NCBI GenBank assembly: GCA_951812975.1 | Contig: CATOTC010000001.1 | Span: 62,001 to 126,000, forward strand | Reading direction: 5' to 3' | DNA length: 64,000 nt | Source: an uncultured Acidimicrobiales bacterium | GTDB taxonomy: Bacteria; Actinomycetota; Acidimicrobiia; Acidimicrobiales; Aldehydirespiratoraceae | In this document: positions 1-9,557 of the stretch, one piece after another | Layout: each line of letters opens with the position of its first letter | Numbering within the stretch: the stretch's first letter is position 1 | The notes under the pieces: generated by a model | Told to the model about the DNA's origin: nothing | Seen by the model: the letters and a program-made list of their open reading frames with translations, nothing else | Databases searched by the model: none | Made by a program: the position numbers and the translations under genes

Positions 1-453
1 GCCGAGTTCGTTCGACACGCGATCAGCTATTCGTCCCGACCCGACATCTCGCTATCGGTGAGCGAGGAGGGCGAGTCGCTGGTGATCGTCGCCGACAAGC
101 GCCGCTTGGCGCAGGTCATTGCCAACCTCATCGACAACGCCGACAAGTACGGAGGCGGCAACATCGAGGTGGAGATCTCCAGTGAGTCCGACGTGGCGTT
201 CCTGGCGGTCCAGGACCGTGGACCGGGCGTTCCGGCAGCCGAGCGGCGGGTGATCTTCGACCGCTTCAGTCGAGGCAGTTCGGGAGGGCGACGCGGCCAC
301 GACACCGGCACGGGGCTCGGGTTGTCACTCGTATCAGAACATGTCCATCTGCACACCGGGGAGGTCTGGGTGGAGGATCGGCTCGATGGGATGCCGGGCG
401 CGCGGATGGTCGTGGCCCTGCCGATAAGAATCGATCCGGAAGACGACCAGTGA
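1..453 (+). CDS. Sensor histidine kinase, C-terminal part (5' end outside window)
   Basis: Frame open from base 1; HATPase motifs LIDNADKYGGG, DRGPGVP, FDRFSRG, GTGLGLSLV. Confidence 0.9.
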   Translation, partial: AEFVRHAISYSSRPDISLSVSEEGESLVIVADKRRLAQVIANLIDNADKYGGGNIEVEISSESDVAFLAVQDRGPGVPAAERRVIFDRFSRGSSGGRRGHDTGTGLGLSLVSEHVHLHTGEVWVEDRLDGMPGARMVVALPIRIDPEDDQ

Positions 454-1091
454 GGTGGGTCACCAACTCAACGTTGGTCATCATGCTCCTTGTCGCCGCT
501 TGCGCAGTTCCCACTGACGGGCCGGCGTCGGAGATCTCCGCTGACGACCTGCCCGAGAACCTTCGACCGGGCTACACCACGACCACGACCACCGCGCCCG
601 TGGTCCCCACCGAGCCTGCCGTCTTCTATCTGATCGACCAGGTTGAATCGATCGTGGTTCCGGTCCTCAGAGAGATCCGAACGTTCACCACCAACGCGGG
701 ACGGCTGCGGCCGCTATTTGACGAGTTCCGCAGCGAGGAGGAGCGGAATGCGGGCTTTGTGAACCAGTTGCTCGAGTTCGAGTTGTTGAGCGCAACCCGG
801 GACCGGGACCTCTTGACGATAAACATCACTCAGGACGACCCCGAAGCGGACGTGAGTCCGATTCTGCTTGAAGCCGTGGCCCAACTCGTCTGGACCGCGA
901 CGGAGCCCGACAACGTCAACCGGGTCCGAGTATTGATCGATTCTCAGCGCCAAGCACTCCCGACCAGCGCCGAGACCACTGACGAGGACCAAACGGTCGA
1001 CCGCAGCAACTACGCTTCCTTCAACCCCGAATCTCAAGCTCAAGGTGAGCCTGAGTCTGGAGATGGAGATCCAGATGACGTAGAGGGTTAA
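450..1091 (+). CDS. Lipoprotein, possibly GerMN-type
   Basis: N-terminal lipobox-like LLVAACAVP, Thr-rich linker, overlaps kinase stop by 4 nt. Confidence 0.6.
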   Translation: MRWVTNSTLVIMLLVAACAVPTDGPASEISADDLPENLRPGYTTTTTTAPVVPTEPAVFYLIDQVESIVVPVLREIRTFTTNAGRLRPLFDEFRSEEERNAGFVNQLLEFELLSATRDRDLLTINITQDDPEADVSPILLEAVAQLVWTATEPDNVNRVRVLIDSQRQALPTSAETTDEDQTVDRSNYASFNPESQAQGEPESGDGDPDDVEG

Positions 1092-1124
1092 GCCTTTGTT
1101 CGCAGTTCCGCTTCACCGAACAGT

Positions 1125-2153
1125 TCAAGGGAAGAATGTGCGAGCCACTTCCAGCAGATCCGGGTCCGCGTATTTCAGCGTCGAGACACACTCATCTAGA
1201 CGCCTCCGGACGACCTTGTTGTTAATGAAAGCAACCATCGTCCCGAAGTCACCTTCGTGCGCCGCACTCATGGCGGCAACCCCGTACCAAGTGGAAAGCA
1301 CTCTGTCCAGCGCGGAGGGGGTGCCACCACGCTGGACATGTCCAAGCACGGTGACCCGCGTCTCAAAACCAGTACGTTGTTCGATCTCCTCAGCCACAAC
1401 GTTGCAGATTCCACCGAGTCTGGCGTGTCCGTATTCGTCGATGGTCGGCTCGGCTACCTCAAGCGTTCCAGGTACAGGAACTGCTCCCTCCGCAACTACC
1501 ACTATCGAGGAGAAGCGCCCTCGCCGATGCCTTCTCCTGAGGGACTCACAAATCGCGCCTATATCAAACGGCACCTCTGGAACCAGCACTATCGTGGCGC
1601 CACCGGCGATCCCGGCCCAGGTGGCTATGTGCCCCACATGACGGCCCATCACCTCAACAACAATCACTCGATCATGGGACTCTGCTGTGGTGTGAAGTCG
1701 GTCGATCGCATCAGTCGCAGTCTGTACCGCGGTGTCGAAACCGAAGGTCCGCTCCGTCCCGTCGATGTCGTTGTCGATGGTCTTGGGTACACCAACCAAA
1801 GGTACGCCATCGGCGTAGATTCGAGAGGCAGCCGAGAGCGTCCCCTCTCCTCCGATGACGATCAGCGCATCAACGCAGTGTCGGGCCATGGTGGCTTTCA
1901 CCCGCTCAACCCCGTCATCAAACATGTAGGGCTGGTAGCGACTCGTCCCCAGAACGGTGCCTCCGCGGGTCAGAAGTCCTCGGCAAGCCTCAACATCGAG
2001 TGGCATCCAGCGATCATCGAGCAGGCCGCTCCAACCGTCGAGGAACCCGACAACCATGTCGCCGTATTCCCGTTCGGCCTTGCGCACGACGCCTCGGATC
2101 ACCGCGTTCAAACCAGGACAATCGCCTCCACCGGTGAGCACCCCAACTTTCAT
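1125..2153 (-). CDS. pfkA: 6-phosphofructokinase
   Basis: GGGDCPGLNAVIRG, PKTIDNDIDGTE, EVMGRHVGHIA motifs; 342 aa. Confidence 0.95.
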   Translation of the reverse strand: MKVGVLTGGGDCPGLNAVIRGVVRKAEREYGDMVVGFLDGWSGLLDDRWMPLDVEACRGLLTRGGTVLGTSRYQPYMFDDGVERVKATMARHCVDALIVIGGEGTLSAASRIYADGVPLVGVPKTIDNDIDGTERTFGFDTAVQTATDAIDRLHTTAESHDRVIVVEVMGRHVGHIATWAGIAGGATIVLVPEVPFDIGAICESLRRRHRRGRFSSIVVVAEGAVPVPGTLEVAEPTIDEYGHARLGGICNVVAEEIEQRTGFETRVTVLGHVQRGGTPSALDRVLSTWYGVAAMSAAHEGDFGTMVAFINNKVVRRRLDECVSTLKYADPDLLEVARTFFP

Positions 2154-2186
2154 TCCAGCGACGCTACCAACAGATAACGTCGGGTC

Positions 2187-3668
2187 ATGGGACTTGTTAT
2201 CACTATCGATTCAGGCACGACCGGAGTTCGCACATTCGCCGTCGACGAAGCGGGCGTCCCGCTCGGCTACGCCTACCGGGAATTCACCCAGCACTTTCCA
2301 AGACCGGGCTGGGTCGAGCACGACCCCGTCGAAATATGGCAAGCGGTCCTGGAGACCCTCGCCGAGATCGTAGAGACGACTGCTGAACCCATCAGCGCGA
2401 TCGGCATCACCAACCAGCGGGAGACGGTGGTGGTCTGGGATCGGCGCAACGGCCAACCCCTCCATCGGGCCATCGTCTGGCAAGATCGACGCACCGCGAC
2501 ACGATGTGAGCAGTTGCAGGCCGAAGGGCATCTCGACTTGGTGCGTTCAACCACAGGACTCGTCCTCGACCCCTATTTTTCTGCAAGCAAACTGGAATGG
2601 TTGTTCAAGCACGGGGGTGTCACGCCCGACGAGCATCTGGCATTCGGAACGGTCGACTCGTGGCTCGTTTGGAACCTCACCGGCGGGCACCACGCCACAG
2701 ACACTTCCAACGCCAGCCGGACCCTGCTGTTCGACATCGGCGCAATGTCGTGGAGTGACCAGATGTGCTCATTATTCAATGTGCCGATGACCGCGCTGCC
2801 GGAAGTACTGCCATCGTCAGGACGATTTGGCGAGACAACAGCCGACATTCCCACGGGCGCCAAAATACCGGTCAGTGGGATCGCCGGTGACCAGCAGGCC
2901 GCGCTGTTCGGTCAAACCTGCTTTTGGCCCGGGCAGGCCAAGAACACCTACGGGACCGGGTCCTTCGTGCTGATGAACGTCGGCGCACAACGTCCCGAGC
3001 CAGTGGAGGGGCTCCTCTCAACCGTTGCATGGACTATTGAAGACGAAACGACATACGCCTACGAAGGAGCAATCTTCGTCACCGGAGCAGCGATTCAGTG
3101 GCTACGCGACGGTCTCGGCATAATCGACGATGCGGCCGAGAGCGGACCACTCGCCGCGTCGGTCTCCGACACTGGTGGCGTCGTTTTCGTTCCCGCACTT
3201 GCAGGGCTCGGTTCACCCCACTGGGATGCACGGGCGCGCGGCACGATAGTAGGCCTCACCCGCGGCACCGGTCGCGCAGAAATCGTCCGCGCAACGGTGG
3301 AATCCATGGCCTACCAGTGCCGTGACGTGGTCGACGCGATGTCTGCCGCTTCCGGAACGCGTCTTCGCGAGCTCCGAGTCGACGGTGGCGCATCGGTGAT
3401 GGATGTCCTATTGCAGATCCAGGCCGATCAGCTCGGCGTTCCGGTCATTCGCGCAGCTGTTGCCGAGACAACCGCGCTAGGCGCTGCCTACCTGGCGGGA
3501 ATTGCTGAAGGAGTTTGGAGCGGGCTTGACGATGTGGCCAGTCTGTCGGGGCAGTCCGACGCTGAACGCAAATTCCAGCCGGATCCCGACCGCAGGCGTG
3601 CTGATGCAGGCTATGCCCAATGGCAACGAGCAGTGAGTCGATCTTTGGAATGGGATCTAACCGAATAG
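2187..3668 (+). CDS. glpK: Glycerol kinase
   Basis: FGGY kinase: IDSGTTGVRTFAVD, ITNQRETVVVWDR, GIAGDQQAALFGQ; 493 aa. Confidence 0.95.
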   Translation: MGLVITIDSGTTGVRTFAVDEAGVPLGYAYREFTQHFPRPGWVEHDPVEIWQAVLETLAEIVETTAEPISAIGITNQRETVVVWDRRNGQPLHRAIVWQDRRTATRCEQLQAEGHLDLVRSTTGLVLDPYFSASKLEWLFKHGGVTPDEHLAFGTVDSWLVWNLTGGHHATDTSNASRTLLFDIGAMSWSDQMCSLFNVPMTALPEVLPSSGRFGETTADIPTGAKIPVSGIAGDQQAALFGQTCFWPGQAKNTYGTGSFVLMNVGAQRPEPVEGLLSTVAWTIEDETTYAYEGAIFVTGAAIQWLRDGLGIIDDAAESGPLAASVSDTGGVVFVPALAGLGSPHWDARARGTIVGLTRGTGRAEIVRATVESMAYQCRDVVDAMSAASGTRLRELRVDGGASVMDVLLQIQADQLGVPVIRAAVAETTALGAAYLAGIAEGVWSGLDDVASLSGQSDAERKFQPDPDRRRADAGYAQWQRAVSRSLEWDLTE

Positions 3669-3841
3669 CCCCTGAAGCCCGAATAGCCCCCTGAGGCCGA
3701 GCGGCTTGGTCCCGCACACGGCAGCGACAGAACGAGGCCGTGGCCCGAGCGGCCCGCCCGCGGCCGAGCGGCCCGTGAGCGAAGCGAACAAGAGCAGGAA
3801 TGAAGCGCAGCGAACAAGAGCGGGTATGAAGCGAAGCGGTG
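3669..3841 (+). repeat. Dispersed intergenic repeat, copy 1
   Basis: Shares GAACGAGGCCGTGGCCCGAGCGGCCC...GTGAGCGAAGCGAACAAGAGC with copies at 8521-8693 (inverted) and 11153-11285. Confidence 0.85.
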
Positions 3842-5020
3842 CTAGGCGAGTTCGGTCAAAGCAGAGCGCATTTGACGTATTGCCTGGTTGATTCGCTGTT
3901 CGTTCTCGATCAGGGCAAATCTCACATTGCCCTCCCCACCGGGACCGAATCCGACGCCCGGCGAAACCGCGACGTTGGCCTCGGTGACGAGCATCGACGC
4001 GAACTCCACCGAACCCATGTGGCGGTACGGCTCCGGAATCGGCGCCCAGGTGAACATGGTCCCTTTCGGTGGCTCAACCTCCCAGCCGATACGGGCGAGC
4101 CCGTCACAGAGAGAGTTGCGTCGACTCTCGTAGATCTCACGGGCTTCGCTGGGATAGTCCGCGGCTTCGTTCATGGTCACGGTCGCGGCGATCTGCACCG
4201 GCTGGAACGTGCCGTAGTCGAGGTAACTCTTCAGCTTCGCCAGCGCTGCGATCGTCTGGGCGTTCCCGACCATGAACGCGACCCGCCAACCCGCCATCGA
4301 GAAGCTCTTGGTCATCGAATAGAACTCGACGGCCACCTCTTTGGCTCCTTCGGCTTGGAGGATCGAACTCGGCATGTATCCGTCGTAGCCGAGATCGGCA
4401 TAGGCGAAGTCGTGCACGACGACGACATCGCGCTGACGCGCGAAGTCCACCACCTGTTGCATGAACTCAAGGTCGACGCAAGCCGTTGTCGGGTTGTGCG
4501 GGAACGACAGCACTATGGCCCGCGGACGGGGCCAGGAGTACTCGAAGCGGGTCCTCAAGGTGTCGAAGAAGGCTCCCTGGTCGCTGGTCAGGGGCATCTC
4601 TCGAACGTTGGCACCCGCGAACAGGGGTGCGAACAGGTGGATCGGATAGGACGGCGAGGGCACGAGCACTGAGTCTCCCGGCTCCAACAGCACCCACATC
4701 AGATGGCTGAATCCCTCCTTGGCGCCGATCGTGTTGATGATCTCGGTCTCCGGGTCGAGTTCGACTCCGAAACGCCGCTGATAGAGGCCGGCTACCGCTT
4801 CTCGGAGCTTCGGGATCCCCCGACTCGACGAGTACCGATGGTTGCGGGGGTTCTGGGCCGCCTCGATCAGCTTGTTGACCGCGGTGGGAGGGGACGGCAG
4901 GTCGGGGTTGCCGAATCCGAGGTCGATCACATCCTCACCCGCGCGACGTGCCTGGATCTTCAACGAGTCGATGATCGTGAAGACATAGGGCGGAAGCCCG
5001 TTGATCCTGCGGAACTCCAT
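3842..5020 (-). CDS. Aminotransferase class I/II (AlaC-like alanine transaminase)
   Basis: PLP aminotransferase fold type I: GFGNPDLPSPP, YSSSRGIPKLREAV, SFPHNPTTA, SMTKSFSMAGWR. Confidence 0.9.
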   Translation of the reverse strand: MEFRRINGLPPYVFTIIDSLKIQARRAGEDVIDLGFGNPDLPSPPTAVNKLIEAAQNPRNHRYSSSRGIPKLREAVAGLYQRRFGVELDPETEIINTIGAKEGFSHLMWVLLEPGDSVLVPSPSYPIHLFAPLFAGANVREMPLTSDQGAFFDTLRTRFEYSWPRPRAIVLSFPHNPTTACVDLEFMQQVVDFARQRDVVVVHDFAYADLGYDGYMPSSILQAEGAKEVAVEFYSMTKSFSMAGWRVAFMVGNAQTIAALAKLKSYLDYGTFQPVQIAATVTMNEAADYPSEAREIYESRRNSLCDGLARIGWEVEPPKGTMFTWAPIPEPYRHMGSVEFASMLVTEANVAVSPGVGFGPGGEGNVRFALIENEQRINQAIRQMRSALTELA

Positions 5021-5029
5021 AGGTGGCCG

Positions 5030-5284
5030 CTACTGATCAGCAGCGGAGGCTTCGGAGCCGCCGCTGTCGTCGGTGAATCTGAATCCTCTGCTGAACGCGT
5101 CGACAAAGGACCGTCCCTTCGCGGCTACCGCGGCCAGTGCTTCAGGATCCTCAATGACCCGCTCGGTCGCTTCGATCAGCCACTTCAGCGAGGCCAGAAC
5201 CGCTTCAGCGGCCTCCCGAACCTCATCGAATCGGCCCTCCTCGTCAGCAACAGACTCGCTACAGTCCATTGCTGGCGTGCTCAT
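5030..5284 (-). CDS. Small hypothetical protein
   Basis: 84-aa ORF filling the gap between two minus-strand genes. Confidence 0.5.
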   Translation of the reverse strand: MSTPAMDCSESVADEEGRFDEVREAAEAVLASLKWLIEATERVIEDPEALAAVAAKGRSFVDAFSRGFRFTDDSGGSEASAADQ

Positions 5285-5299
5285 CGGTCCACGGAGCCC

Positions 5300-5752
5300 T
5301 CACGACGAGCTGCTCTCAACGTGTCTGGTGAAATCCTCCAGGGCGGTGCGCAACAGGCGAGCCTCGGCGCGGCGCTTGACGAAGCCCGGCAGAGGGACCT
5401 TGACCTCAACGGCGAGGTGGTACACGACCTCGGTTGATCCCGGGTCCGAAGGCACCGGCAGAAACTCATACTCGCCATCGAGACGCCTGGTGATGTCGCC
5501 GCGTTGTAGACGCCAGGCGAGACGACGCGGGTTGGCGCCATAGAAGTACCTCAGCGTGTAGGTGGTGCTGCGGCCCATGGCCGCGGCCCGGTATTCGACG
5601 TCGACTGCGCGGCCTTCATCGTCACGCGAGAGGACCCGGGCCATCTTGATGTCAGAAGCCCACTCCGGGTACTTCTCGAAGTCGATGGCCGTGGCATAAC
5701 ACTGCTCCGGCGTCGCCATGATCGTTGTTCGTTCGGTCGCTTGATCAACCAT
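5300..5752 (-). CDS. SRPBCC/polyketide cyclase-like protein
   Basis: ATPEQCYATAIDFEKYPEWASDIK typical of START/SRPBCC family; internal ATG at 5752 gives 150 aa. Confidence 0.8.
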   Translation of the reverse strand: MVDQATERTTIMATPEQCYATAIDFEKYPEWASDIKMARVLSRDDEGRAVDVEYRAAAMGRSTTYTLRYFYGANPRRLAWRLQRGDITRRLDGEYEFLPVPSDPGSTEVVYHLAVEVKVPLPGFVKRRAEARLLRTALEDFTRHVESSSS

Positions 5753-5763
5753 TACCGCTGACC

Positions 5764-6216
5764 CTAACCGCTCTGCGGGTCTGTTTTGCGCACCTCGAAT
5801 TCGCCGTGGCGAGCACACCACAGTCCCGTCAGACCGAGAGCCCATACAGGAACCAGGAGCCCGAATGCCGCGGGCGTGTAACTCCGTATCGATGCCGTGG
5901 CCAGCGCCACCACAATCTCGACCGCGAGGGAGCTCAACAAGATCCTCCGCACCACAGAACCGGCGCTGCCCACCGCGAAATAGAGGCCCGCGATCCCAAT
6001 GACGTGGTGGCGACTGCGCTCCACGGCTATCAACAGGGCCCACCCCATCACGAAGGTTCCGGCAGCGAACAACACCAGCGACACGACTGCGTTGAGCCAT
6101 TCGAAGGTGTCCGGCCAGACTGTCGCTGTGACCGCGGTGAGCGTGAACACCCCGGTACCGAACCACGACCAATTGAGAATGGCCTGCCCCGCCGCCCATT
6201 GCTCCCGCCGTGTCAT
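5764..6216 (-). CDS. Small membrane protein
   Basis: 150 aa, several hydrophobic segments; overlaps the next gene by 4 nt. Confidence 0.65.
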   Translation of the reverse strand: MTRREQWAAGQAILNWSWFGTGVFTLTAVTATVWPDTFEWLNAVVSLVLFAAGTFVMGWALLIAVERSRHHVIGIAGLYFAVGSAGSVVRRILLSSLAVEIVVALATASIRSYTPAAFGLLVPVWALGLTGLWCARHGEFEVRKTDPQSG

Positions 6217-7343
6217 CGCCGCACCATGGCGTTGATTGCCTCAGCCAGCTGTTCGGCCAGAGTGTCGTAGGAGGACTCCCGTTCGGCGCGCTCCCTGGCC
6301 GCCCGCGCCATTGCGTCGCGTCGTTCGTCGTCGTCGAGCAGTTCGGTGATCGCCCGCGCCGCGGCATCGGCGTCGGTGGGGTCATCGACTATCAGACCCG
6401 TCTCTTGGTGCACCACCGCCTCGTGCGCGCCGCCGCTGCGACCGGCGACCTGCGCAACGCCGGCCGCTGCCGCCTCCATGAAGACAATGCCGAAGCCCTC
6501 CTGTTCCAACCCGCCCCAACGGCTGCGGCAGAGCATCGTGAAGACGTCGCCGCAACCGTAGAGGAGGCTCAGCTCATCGGTGTCGACTCTTCCCAGCAGC
6601 TTCACGGGTGCGTCGAGGCGGGCGATCAGCGAACTGAGTCGTCTGTGGTCGCGGCCGGCACCGGCAATTGCGACACAGACCTCCGGCTTGCTCCGGCGAA
6701 TCTCCACCGATGCTCGAATCAGCGTGTCCATGCCCTTGCGGGGAACCAGGCGGCTGACTGACACGACCAACGGGCCCGCGGTCGGCAGGCCCAGGGACTT
6801 TCGGGCGGCCTGTTTGGCGGCGCGGTCGAGGGGGACGAAACGTTCGGTGTCGACACCGGGCGCAATGATGCTGACAGGCAGGGGGCGCCCCAGTGACAAC
6901 TCCCCCTGCTGCGCCGGGTACCCGCCTGCTGCAATCACGCCTGCGGCCCCATCGAGTACTCGGTTCAGCAGACTGCGAATACCGGGGATACGGCTGGGAA
7001 TCGTGACTTCTGCACCATGGAGAACGACTCCGTAGGGAATGTCGAGATGCGGACCGATCAGACCGACCGGCACCGCCGGGTCGAGGATCACGAGTTCGGC
7101 GCCGCAGGTGCTGGCCAAGCGGTCTACACGACGCGCCAGCAGCGGATGCGGCAGCAACCAGGGTTCACGGCTGCGAACAACGGTGAACGGTTGCGCGGCG
7201 TCGAAGGCGCCAGCGTTGGCGTGGGGGGTGCAGTAGACGACCACCTCATCAGCGGGGAGGCGCCGCCAGAGCTCCCACAGGTAGTTCTGAATGCCACCGA
7301 TCTTGGGGGGAAAGTCATTGGTGACGAGTAGATGGCGGGCCAC
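6213..7343 (-). CDS. pimB: Glycosyltransferase family 4 (PimB-like mannosyltransferase)
   Basis: LLVTNDFPPKIGGIQNYLWEL, VSRLVPRKGMDTLI, EGFGIVFMEAAAAG; 376 aa. Confidence 0.85.
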   Translation of the reverse strand: MARHLLVTNDFPPKIGGIQNYLWELWRRLPADEVVVYCTPHANAGAFDAAQPFTVVRSREPWLLPHPLLARRVDRLASTCGAELVILDPAVPVGLIGPHLDIPYGVVLHGAEVTIPSRIPGIRSLLNRVLDGAAGVIAAGGYPAQQGELSLGRPLPVSIIAPGVDTERFVPLDRAAKQAARKSLGLPTAGPLVVSVSRLVPRKGMDTLIRASVEIRRSKPEVCVAIAGAGRDHRRLSSLIARLDAPVKLLGRVDTDELSLLYGCGDVFTMLCRSRWGGLEQEGFGIVFMEAAAAGVAQVAGRSGGAHEAVVHQETGLIVDDPTDADAAARAITELLDDDERRDAMARAARERAERESSYDTLAEQLAEAINAMVRR

Positions 7344-7352
7344 AGCACGCCA

Positions 7353-8459
7353 CTATGCCACGGCGGTGACTGACCACCGGAGTTCTTCTCGCACCATCTC
7401 GTCGAGTTCGCGGCCGTTCAACTCGGCCAGCAGATCGTCCCTGTTCAGTCGCCGGGCCGCCCAGACGGCGTGAGCCGCGACGACCGGAGATTGATGGGCC
7501 AGCGATCGGGCCAGCACCGCTGCAGTTCGTTCGTCGTCGCCGCTACCGATGTTGCCGAGCACTACCAGGGCATTGCGCCGCAGGTAGTCGGGATTGCGCT
7601 GCGGTACGTACCAGCGCCCAAGACGGGCCATCAGAGTCTCATCATCGGACTCCAGAAGGTCGAGTATCGGGACCCAGGCACCGTCGCCACCTTTCGCCGC
7701 AGGTTGCTTGCGGCGGATCTGGTTCGGTGGGCAGACGTCCTGGCAATCGTCACATCCGTAGATGCGGTCGCCGAGCAGCTCCCGGTACTCGACGGGGAAT
7801 CGACCCGATGCCTGCAGCAGCCACGCCAAGCACCTGTTGGCATCAACCACACCGGGCGAGATGATCGCCCCTGTCGGGCATCCGTCGAGACACTTGGTGC
7901 ACGTTTTGCAACCATCGGTGGCAACGGCGACCGCTTCGAGCTCGAGGGGTGCGTTGGTCAGCACCGAGCCGAGCACGACCATGCTGCCGACGCCCGCGAT
8001 CAGCACATTGGAACTCTTTCCCCACCAGCCGATACCTGCGCGGTGTGCTGCTGCTCGGTCGACCAGCTGATTCTGGTCGGCCAGCACAAGAGCCTTGTAG
8101 CCCTGCACGCGCAGCGCGACGGCAATCTGTTCGAGAGCTGCACGCAAAAACGCGTAGTGGTCTTCTGAGCTGTAAGCGGCAACTCTTCCAGTCGGTTGAT
8201 CCGCGGGGCGGGGCGGGAGCTCGCGTTGGAAGTCGTACGCCCCTACGATCAGGCAGGTGGCATCGCTCATGGTCCGGCGTGGATCTGTTGAGCGTGACGG
8301 GTTGCGGTAGGTGAATTGCATTGTGCCGCTGAGCCCCTCGGCCTTGCGCTGCTCGAGGTCGACGCGGGTGCGTTCGAAGGGGGTCGCTTCAGTCGCGCCC
8401 ACCGCGGCCAGCCCTGCGGCGCGCCCTATGTCTATGAGCTCGGCGACAGTCAGATCCAC
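7353..8459 (-). CDS. queG: Epoxyqueuosine reductase (GTG start proposed; ORF open to 8501)
   Basis: Two 4Fe-4S motifs CKTCTKCLDGCPTGAI and CDDCQDVCPPN; HRAGIGWWGKSSNVL. Confidence 0.9.
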   Translation of the reverse strand: MDLTVAELIDIGRAAGLAAVGATEATPFERTRVDLEQRKAEGLSGTMQFTYRNPSRSTDPRRTMSDATCLIVGAYDFQRELPPRPADQPTGRVAAYSSEDHYAFLRAALEQIAVALRVQGYKALVLADQNQLVDRAAAHRAGIGWWGKSSNVLIAGVGSMVVLGSVLTNAPLELEAVAVATDGCKTCTKCLDGCPTGAIISPGVVDANRCLAWLLQASGRFPVEYRELLGDRIYGCDDCQDVCPPNQIRRKQPAAKGGDGAWVPILDLLESDDETLMARLGRWYVPQRNPDYLRRNALVVLGNIGSGDDERTAAVLARSLAHQSPVVAAHAVWAARRLNRDDLLAELNGRELDEMVREELRWSVTAVA

Positions 8460-8520
8460 CCGTCCATGGTGGCACGACAAATCAGAAATGAGACACAACA
8501 ACCGACGCGAGGGACTAAGA

Positions 8521-8693
8521 CGTGCGCGGATTGAACAGCGGGGTGCGCTGACACCAGTTGTTTCCCGCTCTTGTTCGCTTCGCTCCGCCCCCGCTCTTGT
8601 TCGCTTCGCTCACCGGCCGCTCGGCCGCGGGCGGGCCGCCCGGGCCACGGCCCCGCTCGGTCGCGGTCGTGTGCGGATCAATCCGCTCGGTCT
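8521..8693 (-). repeat. Dispersed intergenic repeat, copy 2 (inverted)
   Basis: Reverse complement reads GAGCGAAGCGAACAAGAGCGG...CTGGTGTCAGCGCACCCCGCTGTTCAATCCGCGCACG, matching copy 3 closely. Confidence 0.85.
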
Positions 8694-8969
8694 CTAGACG
8701 GCGTCGGAGCGGGGGACGAACCTGCTCGACGGGACGAGCCCGGCGTCGTTGAGCAGCTCATAGGCGCGTCTCTCCTCGAAATCGAGGACCACCGGCGTGC
8801 CGGCGACATGACCGACTAGATAACTCACTACGCAATCGTCACACGCTTCTGTGTGCTGCATGACGCACATGTCGCAGTCGATCATCAACCCCGCCTGCTC
8901 GCCGGCCGTTGCGCCGCAATGAGCGTCGAGCTCATCGCCAACCAATCGAAGATAAGTGTGTTCTGTCAT
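8694..8969 (-). CDS. Small Cys-rich conserved protein
   Basis: 91 aa with CDMCVMQHTEACDDCV clusters; own stop TAG. Confidence 0.7.
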   Translation of the reverse strand: MTEHTYLRLVGDELDAHCGATAGEQAGLMIDCDMCVMQHTEACDDCVVSYLVGHVAGTPVVLDFEERRAYELLNDAGLVPSSRFVPRSDAV

Positions 8970-9017
8970 GCCTCCAAGCTACGCAGGGGGTGTGACACTG
9001 CTCGATAGATTGAGACG

Positions 9018-9557
9018 ATGGTCAACGCCGATGCACCCGATACTTCGGCTCCGGTCAGCGACTCCCCCACCGCAGTCGAGGGCCCCGACTTCTCGCGGCG
9101 CCAAGTCCTGCGACTCGGCAGCGGGGGCGCGCTCGCCCTGGTCATCGGCGCCGGTGTCGGCTGGCTCGACCGATCCCGCAACCGGGGGCCCGAATCAGTC
9201 TCACCGCTGAGGGACACCACCGGCGCCACGACGACCAGCACGACAGTCGGCACCACAACCACGACGACCGAGCCGATAACTGTGAGCGGGATCGGTGAGG
9301 TGGACCCGCGGATAATCACCCTCGGTCAGCGAGTCGTCGAGGTGACCGGCGAGAACGACATCGCTGAACTGCTCGCTCAACTCCCCACGGCCGAGCGCGA
9401 CAGCGATCCGCTCGAGCGTGCCGCTGCGCGTGTCAGAGCCGATTTCGAACAGAGCGACACCATCACTGTCGACGGTTGGATCCTCGCCGCATCAGAGGCC
9501 AGGGCGGCCGCGGTGATCGCTCTGGCATGTTCAGAGTCCGTTCAATCCACATGCTGA
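9018..9557 (+). CDS. Tat-signal protein, possible small subunit partner of GMC oxidoreductase
   Basis: Twin-Arg FSRRQVLRLGSGGALALVIGAG; directly overlaps downstream GMC oxidoreductase. Confidence 0.7.
   Translation: MVNADAPDTSAPVSDSPTAVEGPDFSRRQVLRLGSGGALALVIGAGVGWLDRSRNRGPESVSPLRDTTGATTTSTTVGTTTTTTEPITVSGIGEVDPRIITLGQRVVEVTGENDIAELLAQLPTAERDSDPLERAAARVRADFEQSDTITVDGWILAASEARAAAVIALACSESVQSTC

Noticed and set aside
3706-3891. Small ORFs across the dispersed repeat (also 8558-8752, 11007-11291)
   Set aside because: Peptides such as RPVSEANKSR come from the repeat DNA and are not consistent in frame or ends; likely not translated.
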